From positions 248,001 through 312,000 of the forward strand of contig NZ_JXRQ01000017.1 in assembly GCF_000829445.1 (NCBI RefSeq): a stretch of DNA of 64,000 nucleotides, given 5' to 3'. Every line of letters starts with the position of its first letter. Position 1 is the stretch's first letter. Shown here piece after piece: positions 32,019 to 41,563 of the stretch. Origin of the DNA: Jeotgalibacillus alimentarius. GTDB lineage: Bacteria; Bacillota; Bacilli; Bacillales; Jeotgalibacillaceae. A program made the translations under genes and the position numbers. The notes beneath the pieces are model-generated. The model made no database searches. It had not been told where the DNA came from and was given only the letters and a program-made list of their open reading frames with translations.

Positions 32019-32933
32019 GTGTCAAATAGTCGAGTAGTGTCGGCTGTAAAAGAGGCAGATTTTTCTGAAACAACTGCTTGGAAGGATTTCCTCGCTCTGA
32101 TAAAAATCGGTATTGTCAATTCAAACTTTATTACAGCATTCACAGGGTTATGGCTGGCAATGTATTTTACCGGTACGCAATTTCTCAGTTCAATTGACAC
32201 CATGTTTTTAACATTAATCGGATCATCACTTGTAGTCGCGGGCTCTTGCAGCATTAATAATTACATAGACCGTGATATCGATCCATTAATGGAAAGAACA
32301 AAAAATCGTCCGACTGTAACTGGACGGGTGGCACCTGTAAGAGCGCTGGGCCTTGGAATCGGGTTTGTAATTTTTGGTGAAATTATGTTGTTTATGACAA
32401 CCCCAATGGCCGGTTTAATAGGATTATTCGGAGTTTTCAGCTATGTTGTTCTTTATTCAATGTGGACAAAAAGAAAGTATGCCAGCAATACAATTGTCGG
32501 CAGCATTTCCGGTGCAGTTCCTCCACTGATCGGATGGGCAGCAATTGACCCGTCGCTTGGAGCGATTCCATTTGCACTGTTTTTAATTATGTTTGTGTGG
32601 CAGCCGCCTCATTTTTATGCAATTGCAATGAGGAGGGTAAATGAATATCGAGCTGCCGGAGTACCTATGCTACCGGTTGTAAAAGGGTTTGCAAGAACAA
32701 AGTTTTCAATGCTCCTTTGGGTAGTTGCTTTGTTTCCGCTGCCATTTTTATTGTCGGAACTTGGTACCGCTTTTATTGTCCTTGCGACCGTGCTTAATAT
32801 TGGCTGGCTGGCGCTGGCAATTAAAGGATACAAAACAAAAGATGACCACAAATGGGCAACAATGATGTTTGTTTATTCATTAAATTACCTGACAATCATG
32901 TTTACAGGTATGGTCATTCTTACATTTATTTAG
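32019..32933 (+). CDS. ctaB: Protohaem IX farnesyltransferase (haem O synthase)
   Basis: A UbiA-family integral membrane prenyltransferase of 304 residues. The diphosphate-binding Asp motif is in [18 protein letters not shown] near residue 83, with the second conserved loop near residue 200 ([14 protein letters not shown]). It makes haem O, the substrate of CtaA. GTG 32019 follows GGAGAGGAGGGG. First gene of the oxidase operon. Confidence 0.95.
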   Translation: MSNSRVVSAVKEADFSETTAWKDFLALIKIGIVNSNFITAFTGLWLAMYFTGTQFLSSIDTMFLTLIGSSLVVAGSCSINNYIDRDIDPLMERTKNRPTVTGRVAPVRALGLGIGFVIFGEIMLFMTTPMAGLIGLFGVFSYVVLYSMWTKRKYASNTIVGSISGAVPPLIGWAAIDPSLGAIPFALFLIMFVWQPPHFYAIAMRRVNEYRAAGVPMLPVVKGFARTKFSMLLWVVALFPLPFLLSELGTAFIVLATVLNIGWLALAIKGYKTKDDHKWATMMFVYSLNYLTIMFTGMVILTFI

Positions 32934-33014
32934 GGAATTCTTTCTCAAGAGAAATCCATATAGAGAGTCTCCAACATCAAGAATATTCAAATGAAAGAGG
33001 GGTTTAATGAAGCT

Positions 33015-34121
33015 ATGAAAAATGGGCTTAAGAAATGGCGTTTTCTGCCGCTTGTGGCAGCAATGGCGTTTATTCTTTCCGGCTGTGGAGAGCCGTTTCT
33101 GTCAGCGCTTCAGCCTGCGGGTGAAGTAGCACAGAAGCAATTTAACCTGATGATGCTGAGTGTAGCGATCATGGTTTTAGTAATTATCGTCGTATCAATT
33201 GTATACGTGATTGCTGTAACTAGGTTCCGCCGCTCAAAATTAGGTGAAGATTTTATTCCAAAACAGGTAGAAGGAAGTCACAGACTTGAAGTAATCTGGA
33301 CTGTTATTCCAATTATTCTTCTTCTTATTCTTGCAGTACCAACTGTTGCATTAACTTTCGAACTTGGCGATCAGTCAGGAGCGGAAGCTGAAGATGAAGA
33401 AGGTAACAGAGAAGCACTTGTAGTTGACGTGCGCGCGAACCTTTACTGGTGGGAGTTCTCTTATCCGGATCAGGGAATCGTTACTGCACAGGAGTTAGTT
33501 GTACCAACTGATCAGAATGTATACTTTAATGTAATTGCTTCTGATGTTAAGCACTCTTTCTGGATCCCTGCAGTAGGGGGTAAGATTGATACTAACGTTG
33601 ATAATATGAACAAGTTCTATCTCAGCTTTGACAGCGAACGCGCTGAAGAAGCGAATAATTTATTCTATGGTAAATGTGCTGAGCTTTGTGGTCCTTCTCA
33701 TGCCTTAATGGACTTCAAAGTAAAGACTATGGGTGAAGAAGATTTCAATCAGTGGGTTACTGCAATGCAGGAAGCCGGTGAAGCTGAACAGCAGTTTGAA
33801 AGCGACACTGTAGCAGATGGCTATGCTGTCTTTGAAGACACTGGCTGTATCGGTTGTCACGCGATAAACCCTACTCAGCAGATCGGAACTTCAAGCGGAC
33901 CAAACCTGACTACGTTCGGTGAACGTGAGCATGTGGCTGGAATTCTTGATAACAAGGATTCAGAAGAAGTTCAGGCTGAAAATATCAAAAACTGGATTCG
34001 TAATTCACCTGATCTAAAGCCGGGTAATGAAATGCCGGTTTATAATCAGGATGATTTATCGGATGAAGATTTAGATGCACTGACTGAATTCTTAATGAGC
34101 TTAAAAGTTAACAATGAATAA
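33015..34121 (+). CDS. ctaC: Cytochrome caa3 oxidase subunit II (with cytochrome c domain)
   Basis: A lipoprotein of about 368 residues: lipobox ILSGC, two membrane helices, an extracellular cupredoxin domain with the CuA ligands in VKHSFW and CAELCGPSHALM, and a C-terminal cytochrome c domain with CIGCH near residue 280. It takes electrons from cytochrome c into subunit I. ATG 33015 gives a normal N-terminus MKNGLKKWRF; the ATG at 32991 precedes AGAGGGG and is less likely. Confidence 0.95.
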   Translation: MKNGLKKWRFLPLVAAMAFILSGCGEPFLSALQPAGEVAQKQFNLMMLSVAIMVLVIIVVSIVYVIAVTRFRRSKLGEDFIPKQVEGSHRLEVIWTVIPIILLLILAVPTVALTFELGDQSGAEAEDEEGNREALVVDVRANLYWWEFSYPDQGIVTAQELVVPTDQNVYFNVIASDVKHSFWIPAVGGKIDTNVDNMNKFYLSFDSERAEEANNLFYGKCAELCGPSHALMDFKVKTMGEEDFNQWVTAMQEAGEAEQQFESDTVADGYAVFEDTGCIGCHAINPTQQIGTSSGPNLTTFGEREHVAGILDNKDSEEVQAENIKNWIRNSPDLKPGNEMPVYNQDDLSDEDLDALTEFLMSLKVNNE

Positions 34122-34147
34122 TTTGATTTCTAAGGGAGGTATACTTA

Positions 34148-36040
34148 GTGAGTACCGTTGCTGAAAAAAGAGGTTTCTTAGCTGTCCTATGGGACTACCT
34201 CACAACGGTCGACCACAAGAAAATCGCTATTCTTTATCTTGTATCCGGCGGATTTTTCTTCCTGGTTGGCGGTATTGAAGCAATGCTGATCCGTATTCAG
34301 CTTGCTGTTCCTGACAACGACTTTGTGTCAGCAGGATTTTATAATGAACTACTTACCATGCATGGAACAACCATGATTTTCCTGGCAGCCATGCCGCTAT
34401 TATTTGCATTTATGAACGCAGTTGTTCCTTTACAAATCGGAGCACGTGACGTTGCTTTCCCATTTTTGAACTCACTGGGATTCTGGCTTTTCTTCTTCGG
34501 GGGAATTTTCCTGAACCTTTCATGGTTCCTTGGTGGAGCACCTGATGCAGGGTGGACATCTTATGCATCACTGTCAATTGCTTCTGATGGTCACGGGATC
34601 GACTTTTATGTTCTCGGGCTCCAGATATCCGGTGCCGGGACACTGATTGCCGGGATTAACTTCCTGGTAACGATTATTAATATGCGGGCACCAGGCATGA
34701 CTTACATGCGTATGCCGCTTTTCACTTGGTCAACATTCGTTGCATCAGCACTTATTTTATTTGCATTCCCTCCACTTACTGTAGGGCTGTTCCTGATGCT
34801 GTTTGACAGAATGTTCGGCGCGAATTTCTTCGATGTAACTATGGGAGGAAATACGATTATCTGGGAGCACTTATTCTGGATCTTCGGTCACCCGGAAGTA
34901 TACATTCTGATTCTGCCGGCGTTTGGTATTTTCTCAGATATTATTTCAACATTCTCTAAAAAGCGTCTGTTCGGTTATGCTGCGATGGTATTCGCAACAG
35001 TCCTGATCGGCTTCTTAGGATTCATGGTATGGGCGCACCATATGTTTACAACAGGTCTTGGACCAACGGCAAACGCGATCTTCGCTGTTGCAACAATGGC
35101 GATTGCAGTGCCGACAGGGGTTAAAATCTTTAACTGGCTTCTCACAATGTGGGGAGGAAGCATCCGTTTTACAACGCCAATGCTTTACGCTGTTGCATTC
35201 ATTCCTTCATTCGTAGCCGGTGGTGTTACAGGGGTTATGCTTGCATCTGCTCCAGCTGACTATCAGTACCACGATTCTTATTTCGTAGTAGCTCACTTCC
35301 ACTATGTAATCATCGGTGGGGTAGTACTTGGACTTCTTGCCGGTACACATTTCTACTGGCCTAAAATGTTCGGTACAATGCTGAATGAAACACTTGGTAA
35401 AATTACGTTCTGGTTATTCCTGATCGGTTTCCACGGTACGTTCTTTATCCAGCATTTCCTTGGTTTGATGGGTATGCCACGTCGTATCTGGAAGTACCTT
35501 CCTAACCAGGGGTTAGATCTATTCAATATGATCAGTACAGTCGGTGCATTCTTCATGGCTGTAGCTGTCATTGTACTGTTAGCTAACGTAATCATTACAC
35601 AGGTTAAAAATGTTCGTGTTGGTAACGACCCATGGGGAGATGGACGTACGCTTGAATGGGCGATTTCATCACCACCTCCTTACTACAACTTCAAGCAGCT
35701 TCCGTTAGTGCGTGGACTTGATCCGCTTTGGATTGAAAAAATGGAAGGCCGTACTGAAATGACACCTGCTGAACCGCTTGGTGACATTCACATGCCTAAC
35801 AGTTCATTCATTCCATTTGTTATGTCACTTGGTCTTTTCATTGCTGCTTTTGGTGCAATGTATCAGATTGACTGGAGAGCTTCTGACGGAGCAGATTATG
35901 TATGGTCACTTCCTGTACTGATTATTGGTATGGGTATCACGATTGGTTCAATGGCTGTCAGATCACTTAAAGATGATCATGGCTACCATATCCATAAAGA
36001 AGAACTGATGGATGACCATGATAAAGGGGGTAGGGAGTAA
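34148..36040 (+). CDS. ctaD: Cytochrome caa3 oxidase subunit I
   Basis: The haem-copper catalytic subunit of 630 residues. Haem a ligands are in ELLTMHGTTM and VVAHFHYV; the CuB and haem a3 ligands are in GHPEVYILILPAFG (cross-linked His-Tyr) and WAHHMFTTG. Two extra C-terminal helices follow the twelve-helix core. GTG 34148 follows AAGGGAGG. Its stop shares a base with the ctaE start. Confidence 0.97.
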   Translation: MSTVAEKRGFLAVLWDYLTTVDHKKIAILYLVSGGFFFLVGGIEAMLIRIQLAVPDNDFVSAGFYNELLTMHGTTMIFLAAMPLLFAFMNAVVPLQIGARDVAFPFLNSLGFWLFFFGGIFLNLSWFLGGAPDAGWTSYASLSIASDGHGIDFYVLGLQISGAGTLIAGINFLVTIINMRAPGMTYMRMPLFTWSTFVASALILFAFPPLTVGLFLMLFDRMFGANFFDVTMGGNTIIWEHLFWIFGHPEVYILILPAFGIFSDIISTFSKKRLFGYAAMVFATVLIGFLGFMVWAHHMFTTGLGPTANAIFAVATMAIAVPTGVKIFNWLLTMWGGSIRFTTPMLYAVAFIPSFVAGGVTGVMLASAPADYQYHDSYFVVAHFHYVIIGGVVLGLLAGTHFYWPKMFGTMLNETLGKITFWLFLIGFHGTFFIQHFLGLMGMPRRIWKYLPNQGLDLFNMISTVGAFFMAVAVIVLLANVIITQVKNVRVGNDPWGDGRTLEWAISSPPPYYNFKQLPLVRGLDPLWIEKMEGRTEMTPAEPLGDIHMPNSSFIPFVMSLGLFIAAFGAMYQIDWRASDGADYVWSLPVLIIGMGITIGSMAVRSLKDDHGYHIHKEELMDDHDKGGRE

Positions 36041-36669
36041 TGGATATGAATAAAAAATACACGGCTCGCACGTGGCCTGAATCTCCTGAAAAAACTACCC
36101 TTGAAGGTAAAAATAAGTTTTTGGGTTTCTGGCTGTTCCTTGGCGGGGAAACTGTATTATTCGCAACACTTTTTGCAACATATCTTGCCTTAAAGGATAA
36201 GGTTCCAAGCAATGATCATTACCTGGCAGCAGATATGTTTGAACTGCCGCTTGTATTCATTATGACGATGCTGCTGTTAACATCTTCATTAACAAGCGTG
36301 TATGCAATGTACCATATGAAAAATCATAACTACCAGAAGATGCAGACATGGTTACTGATTACAGTACTCCTTGGACTTGCATTCCTCTGTTTTGAAATTT
36401 ATGAGTTCAATCACTATGTTCATGAATTTCATCACACATTTACAAGCAGTGCGTTCGGTTCAGCTTTCTATACACTTGTAGGCTTCCACGGAGCCCACGT
36501 AGTTATAGGACTTGGCTGGTTCACACTACTGCTTGTACGTAACGCCAAGCGTGGATTGAACCTTTACAACGCACCGAAGTTCTTTGTAGCTTCTCTTTAC
36601 TGGCACTTCATTGACGTTGTCTGGGTATTCATCTTCACGGTTGTATACTTAATGGGAATGGTGGGATAA
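36040..36669 (+). CDS. ctaE: Cytochrome caa3 oxidase subunit III
   Basis: A five-helix membrane subunit of 209 residues with GFHGAHVVIGLGW and the final WHFIDVVWVFIF. The ATG overlaps the ctaD stop by one base (TAATG), pointing to coupled translation. Confidence 0.95.
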   Translation: MDMNKKYTARTWPESPEKTTLEGKNKFLGFWLFLGGETVLFATLFATYLALKDKVPSNDHYLAADMFELPLVFIMTMLLLTSSLTSVYAMYHMKNHNYQKMQTWLLITVLLGLAFLCFEIYEFNHYVHEFHHTFTSSAFGSAFYTLVGFHGAHVVIGLGWFTLLLVRNAKRGLNLYNAPKFFVASLYWHFIDVVWVFIFTVVYLMGMVG

Positions 36670-36673
36670 ACTG

Positions 36674-37003
36674 ATGGCACATGAAACAACTTCAGCAAAC
36701 CCTAAAGTCAATTATGAATACCGCCGCAGAAAAGCACGCGATGAAATGCGTGGACAGGTAACATCATTTGCAATGATGATCTTTATGACATTTATTGCAT
36801 TTATCATTGTCCTTGCTGACTTTGATAAATTCTATGCATTCCCGATCCTGCTGGTACTTGCAGCAGCTCAGGTTGTACTTCAGCTTTATTATTTCATGCA
36901 TATGAGTCATAAGGGACACGGAACTGCAGCATTATTCCTGTATTCCGGTGCGTTAATTGCATTTGTCACAATCCTGACTTTCTTAACAATCGTCTGGTGG
37001 TAA
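36674..37003 (+). CDS. ctaF: Cytochrome caa3 oxidase subunit IV
   Basis: A 109-residue protein with three helices and the family motif VVLQLYYFMHM near residue 72. It lies 4 bp after ctaE and ends the ctaBCDEF unit. Confidence 0.93.
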   Translation: MAHETTSANPKVNYEYRRRKARDEMRGQVTSFAMMIFMTFIAFIIVLADFDKFYAFPILLVLAAAQVVLQLYYFMHMSHKGHGTAALFLYSGALIAFVTILTFLTIVWW

Positions 37004-37011
37004 TATAGAAG

Positions 37012-37036
37012 AGACCGGTTTATACCGGTCTTTTTT
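37012..37036 (+). terminator. Terminator of ctaBCDEF
   Basis: 8-bp GC-rich stem (37012-37019 with 37024-37031), 4-nt loop, T6. Confidence 0.88.
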
Positions 37037-37077
37037 CTATGTCTGATATCTGTTCATGAACTTGTCATCTGACTGCA

Positions 37078-37106
37078 TTGAAGTAAGTGTTAGACAGGCT
37101 TATAAT
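37078..37106 (+). promoter_or_regulatory. Promoter of ctaG
   Basis: TTGAAG (37078-37083), a 17-bp spacer and a perfect TATAAT (37101-37106), 42 bp before ctaG. Confidence 0.75.
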
Positions 37107-37147
37107 AAAGTAGATGAGACCGGAACAGACAGAAAGGAAGGTGCCTG

Positions 37148-38068
37148 ATGTCAATCACAATATTCGGATTCCAGGCGTTATGGAGCCCTTATTTCTTTAT
37201 CAGCCTCACAATAATTACAATCCTGTTCTTTTTACTGGCAACGAAATGGAGACATAAGATTCAGGATTCAAGGCCGATCACAAGAAAAGAAACCGTACTT
37301 GTACTATTATCAGTCATTATTATCTACGTTATTAAAGGTTCCCCGGTAGACTTATGGGGACACATTTTATTCTCAATGCATATGGTTCAGATGGGAATTT
37401 TCTATTTACTGATCCCACCACTATTAATTGCAGGAGTACCAAATTATATGTGGAAAGCACTATTGAATCTGCCAGTGATCAAGCAGGTATTTTCATTCTT
37501 TACTAAACCTCTTATTGCACTGATTGTATTTAATGGAGCATTTTCTTTTTACCATATACCTCTGATATTCGATACGATAAAAGTAGATATGGTTCTGCAT
37601 TCAATTGTCACCGGAACGATCTTCGTTTTATCATTCTTTATGTGGTGGCCGCTTGTAAATACCCTTGAAGGTGAATATAAGCTGAGCGGTGTTAAAAAAA
37701 TCGGATATATTTTTGCTGATGGTATTTTACTGACACCTGCATGTGCGCTGATTATATTCTCAAATGACCCGATGTACGAAACGTTTTTTAACGGTGGTGC
37801 ATGGTTAGAGGCGATGGCACTATGTGTTCCGGCAGGTACGCTGCAGAGTCTGCAGGGACTTGGGATTACCGGACCTGAGTTGTTTACAAACATGCCTCCC
37901 ATTGAAGATCAGCAGGTAGGCGGAGTGATCATGAAAATTATTCAGGAAATCATTTATGGTGTTATATTAGCTCAGGTATTCTTCGAGTGGTATAGAAAAG
38001 AACGATCTGAAGAAGATGCACTGAATGCTTCCCTTTACGCAGCTAGAGAGTCAAATACTTTATCATGA
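37148..38068 (+). CDS. ctaG: Cytochrome c oxidase assembly factor CtaG
   Basis: A seven-helix membrane protein of 306 residues; HMVQMGIFYLLIPPLL near residue 80 and the C-terminal QQVGGVIMKIIQE segment are typical of the CtaG_Cox family, needed for caa3 formation in Bacillus. GAAAGGAAGGTG precedes the ATG. It has its own promoter. Confidence 0.92.
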   Translation: MSITIFGFQALWSPYFFISLTIITILFFLLATKWRHKIQDSRPITRKETVLVLLSVIIIYVIKGSPVDLWGHILFSMHMVQMGIFYLLIPPLLIAGVPNYMWKALLNLPVIKQVFSFFTKPLIALIVFNGAFSFYHIPLIFDTIKVDMVLHSIVTGTIFVLSFFMWWPLVNTLEGEYKLSGVKKIGYIFADGILLTPACALIIFSNDPMYETFFNGGAWLEAMALCVPAGTLQSLQGLGITGPELFTNMPPIEDQQVGGVIMKIIQEIIYGVILAQVFFEWYRKERSEEDALNASLYAARESNTLS

Positions 38069-38091
38069 AGACAAGAAAGAGGATATAGACA

Positions 38092-38553
38092 ATGACATTA
38101 CCTTTATTACCAACATTGAGTACCTTCTTTATTGTTGTCAGTGCTGTACTGGTGGCGATTGGCTGGGCACTTGTCAGAAAGAGAAAAATTGAAGCACATA
38201 AGAAAACGATGTTTGCAGCAGCTATAGCTGCTCTTACGTTTTTTATTATCTACATGAGCAGAACAATTTTTGCAGGGAATACGGCATTTGGCGGGCCGGA
38301 TGAAATGAAGATTTATTATACTGTATTTCTTGTTTTTCACATTATTTTAGCAACTACTGGTGCTGTATTTGGCCTTGTAACAATCTGGCTTGGCTATAAG
38401 AACAGAATTAAGAAACACCGTAAAATAGGACCGGTCACTTCGGTTATCTGGTTTGCTACGGCGATCACCGGTGTAATGGTCTATCTGCTTCTATATGTAC
38501 TATATGAAGGCGGAGAAACTACATCAGTGATCAAAGCGATTCTCGGAACATAA
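38092..38553 (+). CDS. DUF420 membrane protein (YozB-like)
   Basis: A 153-residue protein with four to five predicted helices and conserved His residues in RKIEAHKKTM, FLVFHIILA and KNRIKKHRKIG, the pattern of the DUF420 family. That family is often near haem and cytochrome oxidase genes, suggesting a role in oxidase assembly. It follows ctaG by 23 bp and is likely co-transcribed. Confidence 0.8.
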   Translation: MTLPLLPTLSTFFIVVSAVLVAIGWALVRKRKIEAHKKTMFAAAIAALTFFIIYMSRTIFAGNTAFGGPDEMKIYYTVFLVFHIILATTGAVFGLVTIWLGYKNRIKKHRKIGPVTSVIWFATAITGVMVYLLLYVLYEGGETTSVIKAILGT

Positions 38554-38557
38554 GCAT

Positions 38558-38598
38558 AAAAAAGCGTGCCCCGTATTCAGACGGAGGCACGCTTTTTT
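38558..38598 (+). terminator. Terminator of ctaG and the DUF420 gene
   Basis: 13-bp stem (38558-38570 with 38586-38598) extended inward by CCGT/ACGG, flanked by A6 and T6. Confidence 0.9.
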
Positions 38599-38633
38599 AT
38601 CATTTATTATATAGAAGTTACATATTGTTTAAG

Positions 38634-38712
38634 CGCAGCTGGTGAGGGGACGGCTCAGTGACCACCACCGTCCGGAAAGCGTTCCCCTGGAGCGGAAATC
38701 ATCAGCCAGCCT
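38634..38712. repeat. Structured intergenic repeat (REP-like)
   Basis: A GC-rich island in AT-rich spacer folds as nested stems: GCTGG (38638-38642) with CCAGC (38706-38710), AGGGGA (38645-38650) with TCCCCT (38683-38688), GGACGG (38648-38653) with CCGTCC (38668-38673). The text GAAAGCGTTCCCCTGGAGCG recalls a family of dispersed palindromes I know from other Bacillales intergenic regions. No coding potential and no T run. Confidence 0.5.
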
Positions 38713-38721
38713 CAACAGAGC

Positions 38722-39780
38722 CTAAAATTTAAAATTCATTTTGATGATACCGGCTTCTTTTGCTGAATTGAAGATAATCAGGATCAATGGTCCGATAATA
38801 AAGCCGAGAATCCCAAAAAGCTTTAACCCGATAAACATTGCAATTAAAGTAGCAAGTGGTGATAATCCAATATGTGTTCCCATGACCTTAGGTTCAACAG
38901 TACGTCTGATAATCAACAGCACAGCTGCCAGTATTGCAAGCTGAGTTCCCTGTTCTATGTCACCAGTAATCAGCTGGAAAATAGCCCATGGAGCAAGCAC
39001 AACAATTGAACCGATAATTGGTATTAAATCTATTAACCAGATAATAATTGCCATCACCAGCGCAACTTCAGGTGCAATGATATAAAGTCCAATCAAAGAA
39101 CCTGCCAGAATGAGCAGACTGACAAGGAACTGAGCTTTTGCAAATCCCCATATGACCTTTGACAGCCGTGCAGTCATAAAGCGGACTTTCTCAGCGGTTT
39201 GGTCTTTGAGGTGTTTGTAAATATTTTTTCTGATGCCTGGAAGATCAAGCATGATTAAAAACAATGCGATCAGGTATACAAGAAAGCTGACAAGGTAATC
39301 TGGTATATTTGTAATCATACCTGTTACACTTTCAGCGTTAATTGAATTTGTAATACTTGTTCTGAAGTCATTCAGGAAGTTATTAACTTCCTCACTGGTC
39401 TGATTCATTACCTGAGGCGGTACCTGTGCGAAGGTGATGGCCATATCTGTTTCAACAGTCTTCCACCATTTTGCCAGTTCATTTACATAATCAGGTGTAT
39501 TTTCAACAAATTGAATGGCCTGACCGATTAGTTTCGTAACTGCAAAATAGGAGATTAAGCCGATGGTACCAAGGAATAAAACAAAAACAGTTCCTACTGA
39601 CATCTTTCTGTTCAGTTTTGTCCGGGTGTTGATGAACTTAACAAGTGGCTCGAGTATAAGTGCTGTAATGACTGCCACAATTAAAGGTACAGATACTGGT
39701 AAGATGAAATAGATTAGTATCAGTGTGATCAGTATCACTAAAGCGGTTATCATATTTTTCTTTGTAAATATCTTGTTCAA
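38722..39780 (-). CDS. AI-2E/YtvI-type membrane permease
   Basis: A protein of 352 residues with about eight helices and an extracytoplasmic loop (residues ~95-155). The C-terminal GLSPLATLIAMFIGLKLFGILGF and PEVALVMAIIIWLIDLIPIIGS are signatures of the PF01594 permease family. The closest B. subtilis analogue by sequence type is YtvI, a sporulation membrane protein; substrate unknown. TTG 39780 follows GAGAGGGG by 7 nt. It is absent from this position in B. subtilis. Confidence 0.8.
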   Translation of the reverse strand: MNKIFTKKNMITALVILITLILIYFILPVSVPLIVAVITALILEPLVKFINTRTKLNRKMSVGTVFVLFLGTIGLISYFAVTKLIGQAIQFVENTPDYVNELAKWWKTVETDMAITFAQVPPQVMNQTSEEVNNFLNDFRTSITNSINAESVTGMITNIPDYLVSFLVYLIALFLIMLDLPGIRKNIYKHLKDQTAEKVRFMTARLSKVIWGFAKAQFLVSLLILAGSLIGLYIIAPEVALVMAIIIWLIDLIPIIGSIVVLAPWAIFQLITGDIEQGTQLAILAAVLLIIRRTVEPKVMGTHIGLSPLATLIAMFIGLKLFGILGFIIGPLILIIFNSAKEAGIIKMNFKF

Positions 39781-39857
39781 CGCCGGGCCCCTCTCAGCAA
39801 ATTTAATGATTGATTAACATGCGGAGTATATGAAATTATCATTTATTGGATAAAATA

Positions 39858-39884
39858 AAAGAGCCATAGCTATAATGGCTCTTT
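39858..39884 (-). terminator. Terminator of the YugN-like gene
   Basis: 10-bp stem (39858-39867 with 39875-39884), T-rich on the minus strand. Confidence 0.8.
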
Positions 39885-39888
39885 ACCA

Positions 39889-40248
39889 TCAGATCGCAAC
39901 CTTAGAAAGGTCTTCATAAATGGCAATCAGAATTTTTTCGCACGTTTGAACCAGGTGTTCAGGGAACTCTTCACCTTCACCATATTCAACACCGTGAGGG
40001 TAGTAATGCTTTCCAAGAAGTGGGGTCAGCAGTTTTACGTCTGCATCACTTGCACCAATGTCACCTTTTTCAGTGTAGCCGAAAATGCGCAGGTAAAAAG
40101 TACCTTCTCTGATTTCAAACTTTCTGTCATATGTAACACGTTCCCAGTCCCATTGACCAGCACGAACCATTCCATGTTCATTCATAATATCTTCCAATGG
40201 ATCAAATTCGATTAATAGGGATTCTAATCCTGTATTTTCAAAACGCAT
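39889..40248 (-). CDS. YugN-like family protein
   Basis: A 119-residue acidic soluble protein that matches YugN in RAGQWDWERVTYDRKFE, LRIFGYTEKGDI and KLLTPLLGKHYYPHGVEYG. Function unknown. AGGAGG lies upstream of the ATG. Confidence 0.85.
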   Translation of the reverse strand: MRFENTGLESLLIEFDPLEDIMNEHGMVRAGQWDWERVTYDRKFEIREGTFYLRIFGYTEKGDIGASDADVKLLTPLLGKHYYPHGVEYGEGEEFPEHLVQTCEKILIAIYEDLSKVAI

Positions 40249-40449
40249 TTGAAAATCTCCTCCTGTAAACCAGTTTTAAAATAAAACATCTCATGATTAA
40301 TAATAGTCGAAAAAATAAGAAGTTGCAATTATGTCAGCAATTAAATGTCACTTTTTTGTGGCGAAAAGATGACAGTTAACATACTGTCTATCGCTATTAT
40401 TATAAACGTTTCATATGTATAATATAAGTAACAGAAAGGAGGGACGCGC

Positions 40450-41532
40450 ATGAAAGCAGTGATTAGAATAGGCGTAGTCATATTAGTCATATTCCTCATT
40501 GGCTTTTATAATGGTCCTTCTTTCCAGGAAAATGAAGAACTTGAAAATCAGCCATTTAATGTTGATCCTGATCAACGTGCAGAAATACCTGCTTCAGACG
40601 GTTTGACCCGTCCGAAATCCGGTGTTTCTGTCTATATAGGCAAGGCTGTGGACAGTCTGACAGAAACTTATGGGGAGCCTGACAGAATTGACCCGGGAAG
40701 AAATGGGCTCAGCTGGTATATCTATAATCAGGAGAACGGCTATATGCAGGCTGCTGTTAAAGAAAACGAGATCAAAGCTCTTTATGTGATGGGGGCGGCT
40801 TTTGACAGTACACCTTATCATACAGGACAGTCAGTACAGGACATTTACCGGTTTACGATGATTAACAGTGAAATTGTTGTAGAAGATGAAGGACGTGTAT
40901 ATCAGCTAGAGCTCAGTGAACAGGACCTTCATACAAGGTTGCTGGTGCAGTTTGAAGATATTTATGCGCAGTTAATGATTGACTCTGTCACCGGTACATT
41001 AATGGGCGTTTATTATCTTGATAAAGAGACCCTATTAGATCAGCAGCCTTATGAAGGATCCATAGAGGGAGGACCGGCAGCTGACGCTGAACAGGTTATT
41101 CTTGAAGAAGTGAATCAGGCGAATGAACGTCAGATATTTGATATCGTCAATTTTGTGAGAGCTTCACAAGGTTTACCTGAATTGATCTGGAGCGATCATG
41201 TGGCAGAAGTAGCGAGATCCTTCAGCCTCCTTAGAAACCAGTTATCAGCTGAAGAGGACAGTACTGAACTGCCAGGTTTATCTGACCGGTTGACAGAGCT
41301 GGAGCGTAAGTATAAGTCTGCTGGTGAGAATACAGCTTCACAGTATTATCTGACTCCCGCTGTAGTCCACGGCTGGCTTAATTCAGAAGGGCACAGAGAA
41401 ACGATGCTGGCTGATACTTTCACTCATACAGGAGCAGGCGTCTACGGCAGTTACTTTACACAGGATTTTGTTCAGTATGAAGAAACTGACGAAGCAAACT
41501 CAGATCAGACATCATTGCAATCAGATGAATAA
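40450..41532 (+). CDS. ylbC: YlbC-like secreted CAP-domain protein
   Basis: An N-terminal membrane anchor or signal (residues 1-20) is followed by a CAP-associated N-terminal domain (about 55-205) and a C-terminal CAP (SCP/PR-1) domain with NFVRASQGLPELIWSDHVAEVAR, AGENTAS and HGWLNSEGHRETML. The usual second His segment of the CAP site (SHxxP) is not evident (NQLSAEEDS instead). Extracellular location is likely; role unknown. AAAGGAGG precedes the ATG. Confidence 0.85.
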   Translation: MKAVIRIGVVILVIFLIGFYNGPSFQENEELENQPFNVDPDQRAEIPASDGLTRPKSGVSVYIGKAVDSLTETYGEPDRIDPGRNGLSWYIYNQENGYMQAAVKENEIKALYVMGAAFDSTPYHTGQSVQDIYRFTMINSEIVVEDEGRVYQLELSEQDLHTRLLVQFEDIYAQLMIDSVTGTLMGVYYLDKETLLDQQPYEGSIEGGPAADAEQVILEEVNQANERQIFDIVNFVRASQGLPELIWSDHVAEVARSFSLLRNQLSAEEDSTELPGLSDRLTELERKYKSAGENTASQYYLTPAVVHGWLNSEGHRETMLADTFTHTGAGVYGSYFTQDFVQYEETDEANSDQTSLQSDE

Positions 41533-41563
41533 GGACGGGACAAATTTGTCCCGTCCTTATTTT
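41529..41563. terminator. Bidirectional terminator between ylbC and the thioesterase
   Basis: A perfect 32-bp palindrome (arms 41529-41544 and 41545-41560) with T-rich continuation on both strands. Confidence 0.9.
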
